Shown: one piece after another, positions 7,702 through 9,834 of the stretch
Layout of the letters: each line of letters starts with the position of its first letter
Position numbering within the stretch: the stretch's first letter is position 1
Source of the DNA: Bacteroidota bacterium
GTDB taxonomy: Bacteria > Bacteroidota > Bacteroidia > B-17B0 > B-17BO
Direction: 5' to 3'
NCBI GenBank assembly: GCA_947462425.1
Contig: CANHPI010000075.1
Location: forward strand, 1 to 9,834
Length of the DNA: 9,834 nucleotides
Translations under genes and position numbers: made by a program
Notes under the pieces: generated by a model
The model's database searches: none
What the model saw: the letters and a program-made list of their open reading frames with translations, nothing else
Told to the model about the DNA's origin: nothing

Positions 7702-8889
7702 TTAACTTCTATATAATTCAACTAACTTGGTAATATGAATTTCCGGGGTAAATTTATCTAATACAATTTTACGTGCATTTAAAGAGAATATATTATATAA
7801 TTTTTCATCACTAAGTAAAGTATGCAGTTTCTCCTCAAACATTTTTTCATTTTTAACTTCTACTAAAAAACCCGTTATATTATTATCAAGCCAATCTGAA
7901 ACCCCACCTACATTGAATGCAACAACTGGTTTGGATCTCATCATTGCTTCAATACCAACAATCCCAAATGCTTCTGGATAAATTGATGGAAACACTATTA
8001 AATAAGCTTGTTCTATTTTTTCAGTAGTTTCTTCGTGCGATAGCCATCCATGGAATATAATTTTTTCAGAGGGAATATTTTCTAATGAAATTAGATTAAG
8101 CAACTGGTGTTTAAATGCCCCATCTCCAATAATATCTAGTACTACATTATCTTGATTTTTAAAAATATTACTTAAAGATTTAATTAGTATATGTATACCC
8201 TTCGAGGGATGCAAGCGTCCCACAAAAACAATTCGTTTTACACTATATGTATTATTAAATTTCCCATGCGACTCATTAATAACAGGTGTAAAACATGAAT
8301 TTACCATAATATTTTTTTCTGGAATACCGGCTAATACCGCCTCATTTTTAACATAGTTACTCATTGCAACTATTCTTTTATATCGTTTTGCTGCAAAATT
8401 AATCTCAAATTTTACATTAGAATAACTTCGGATAACCTCACTAGGTATTCTTGAGTCTTGACATTTTTCTGTATAAGCTTTTATAAAGCAATTTAACCCA
8501 AACGGTTTATTGCAGATAGATTCCGATTTTAAAAGAAATTTTTGTCTGCCAGGGCAAAACATTCTGGGCTCATGAATTGTTCTAACAACAGGTTTTTTTT
8601 CTAAACAAAATTTCAGCAAATCTTTATTTGATACACTATGAATATGTATCAAATCAATTTTGTTTTTTTCAATATATAAATTTAAAAACTGCTCTACCTC
8701 TTTTCTTGTTTTATTTGGCAAAAGAATGTTCTTTCCTGTTATTTTAAATTTTTTTGCTTCATTAGGTTCTGAAATAGCAATAAAAAAAGTTAGTATGTCA
8801 TATTTAGGCAATAGTTCTTGTAATTGATGAATATATACCTCAACGCCTCCTCTTATTATATAACTTTGATTTATCTGAAGTACATTCAT
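7702..8889 (-). CDS. GT-B fold glycosyltransferase, GT4-like, with Cys-rich insert
   Basis: A cytoplasmic or membrane-associated glycosyltransferase (395 aa, full length for the family) that would add a sugar from a nucleotide-sugar donor to the growing lipid-linked oligosaccharide. The N-terminal acceptor domain starts with the Gly-rich loop RGGVEVY (13-19) and has IHIHS (81-85). A segment with four cysteines (112, 126, 134, 143) follows TIHEP, a pattern seen in a subset of GT4 enzymes and suggestive of a metal-binding or structural loop. The C-terminal donor domain has FVGRLHPSKG (222-231), IIGDG (253-257), the acidic E-x7-E motif in EAFGIVGIEAMM (Glu306 and Glu314) and KPVVAFNVGG (320-329), all family-typical. 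The ATG at 8889 overlaps the TGA of the upstream glycosyltransferase (ATGA), implying translational coupling. Donor, acceptor and linkage cannot be assigned. Confidence 0.9.
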   Translation of the reverse strand: MNVLQINQSYIIRGGVEVYIHQLQELLPKYDILTFFIAISEPNEAKKFKITGKNILLPNKTRKEVEQFLNLYIEKNKIDLIHIHSVSNKDLLKFCLEKKPVVRTIHEPRMFCPGRQKFLLKSESICNKPFGLNCFIKAYTEKCQDSRIPSEVIRSYSNVKFEINFAAKRYKRIVAMSNYVKNEAVLAGIPEKNIMVNSCFTPVINESHGKFNNTYSVKRIVFVGRLHPSKGIHILIKSLSNIFKNQDNVVLDIIGDGAFKHQLLNLISLENIPSEKIIFHGWLSHEETTEKIEQAYLIVFPSIYPEAFGIVGIEAMMRSKPVVAFNVGGVSDWLDNNITGFLVEVKNEKMFEEKLHTLLSDEKLYNIFSLNARKIVLDKFTPEIHITKLVELYRS

Positions 8890-9834
8890 TTTAAATAATT
8901 ACATATTATTCGTACTTTAAATTCAAAAATCTTTTCCCAAGTATATTTTTCTTTAATAGTTGAAAATAAATTTTCTCCATAAACTGTATAATCTGTGCGA
9001 TTTACGATTAATTTATCTAAAGTAAACGCTAAAGACTTGGCATTATGATTTTCAAAAAACAATACTTCATTAGGACTAAACGTAGCGGAGAAATATTTCG
9101 TATTAGGAACCATAACACATAGTTTAGCAGCTCCATATAAAAATAATTTCATACTGCTAGCATAATCTGATGATGCAGGTATGATACCTATATCATATTG
9201 TTGGATTAAATCATAGATTTCATTCTCTAGTTTAGGTCCTAAAAATGTAACTTTTACATCAGTATTCATTAAGTTTTTTATCTTTTCTGTATCACGTCCA
9301 ATAAATATAAATTCAAAACTTTGATTACATTTCATCATATTTATTGCACTACACAATGCATCTAAACCGTGATGCGGCATAGCGTGCCCGACAAAAACAA
9401 TTTTTATCTCATTATTTCGTTTTTTTTTTAAACTATGGTTTTTAGTTATTATGTTTCGTTCTACACCATTTTCAACAGAGTAAGCATTATCATGATTTAT
9501 GTTTAAATAACTTTTATACAAGCCAACATAAAAAGAAGCATTTGATTTTTTATACGAGAACAATATACATTTATGAACTAGTGAATTTATCACAGATTTA
9601 TAATATACCTTAACATCGTTTGAAAAATAACCATTTACCTCGTAGTAATGTGGTATTTTGAGCAATATAGCAATCATTAATCCTGTAAAATTAAAGTATG
9701 CAGCTCTTTCATATATAAATTGAGGCTTGAGCTCTTTTACTTTTTTATAATATTTAAAAAAATGACGATGATTTTTATAAAACACGTAAAAATCTTTTAA
9801 TGTTCCCTTTAAATAACCTGCCGGAAGATTAACT
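8886..9834 (-). CDS. GT-B fold glycosyltransferase, 5' end outside the window
   Basis: A GT4-like glycosyltransferase missing its beginning. The frame stays open to the right edge, and the extra residues (NLPAGYLKGTLKDFY) run smoothly into YKNHRHFFKYYKK and the family-like FIYERAAYFNFTG segment. The GTG at 9785-9783 is therefore an internal valine, not the start. About 315 residues are visible against roughly 380-400 for the family, so perhaps 70-80 are off-window. Recognisable parts are IPHYYEVNG (end of the acceptor domain), IKIVFVGHAMPHHG (start of the donor domain), FIFIGRD, VTFLGP, and the donor-site region IGIIPASSDYASSMKLFLYGAAK. In relatives the last segment usually reads S-P-x-K-L-F-E-Y; here the Glu is Leu (codon TTA, 9140-9138), so donor binding may differ or be weakened. 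Its TGA overlaps the ATG of the next glycosyltransferase by 4 bp, so the two are very probably co-transcribed from a promoter beyond the window. Confidence 0.87.
   Translation of the reverse strand, partial: VNLPAGYLKGTLKDFYVFYKNHRHFFKYYKKVKELKPQFIYERAAYFNFTGLMIAILLKIPHYYEVNGYFSNDVKVYYKSVINSLVHKCILFSYKKSNASFYVGLYKSYLNINHDNAYSVENGVERNIITKNHSLKKKRNNEIKIVFVGHAMPHHGLDALCSAINMMKCNQSFEFIFIGRDTEKIKNLMNTDVKVTFLGPKLENEIYDLIQQYDIGIIPASSDYASSMKLFLYGAAKLCVMVPNTKYFSATFSPNEVLFFENHNAKSLAFTLDKLIVNRTDYTVYGENLFSTIKEKYTWEKIFEFKVRIICNYLK

Noticed and set aside
9783..9785. GTG as start codon of the rightmost glycosyltransferase
   Set aside because: The frame is open upstream to the window edge with plausible family-like sequence, and the enzyme would lack much of its acceptor domain if it started here. 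The true start is outside the window.

Overview
The window is AT-rich DNA that looks like Bacteroidota, probably a Flavobacteriia- or Sphingobacteriia/Cytophagia-type genome. The support is a secreted protein ending in a type IX secretion (T9SS) type A sorting domain, a Bacteroidota-style promoter (TTG, 20-nt spacer, TAACTTTG) in front of it, A-rich leaders without Shine-Dalgarno sequences, and very strong A/T codon bias. No tRNA, rRNA, CRISPR array, insertion sequence or integrase is visible.

Layout. (1) 1-2702, plus strand: promoter and one large T9SS-exported surface or extracellular protein (868 aa). (2) 2797-3703, minus strand: a heavily frameshifted, full-length pseudogene of an FkbM-family methyltransferase. 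(3) 3944-5224, minus: a multi-pass O-antigen polymerase/ligase-type membrane protein. (4) 5235-6431, plus: an acyltransferase-3 (OafA-like) membrane protein, divergent from the polymerase with only 10 bp between the two start codons. (5) 6504-7418, minus: an intact FkbM methyltransferase, the closest visible relative of the pseudogene. (6) 7702-8889 and 8886-9834, minus: two GT-B (GT4-like) glycosyltransferases overlapping by ATGA. The upstream one runs off the right edge of the window, so its true start is not seen.

How the genes fit together. From about 2.8 kb to the right edge this is one end of a surface polysaccharide (O-antigen, capsule or exopolysaccharide) locus. The glycosyltransferases would build the lipid-linked repeat unit in the cytoplasm, FkbM would O-methylate a sugar, the acyltransferase would O-acylate it, and the Wzy-like protein would polymerise it in the periplasm. 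The T9SS gene converges on the locus and is probably a neighbour just outside its edge.

The most informative features are the decayed fkbM paralogue about 3.7 kb from its intact homologue in the same orientation, which suggests turnover of modification genes, and the upstream glycosyltransferase that has Leu where the family's acidic donor-binding residue is expected. I see no clear sign of a wholly new system. The window reads as an ordinary, evolving polysaccharide accessory locus.
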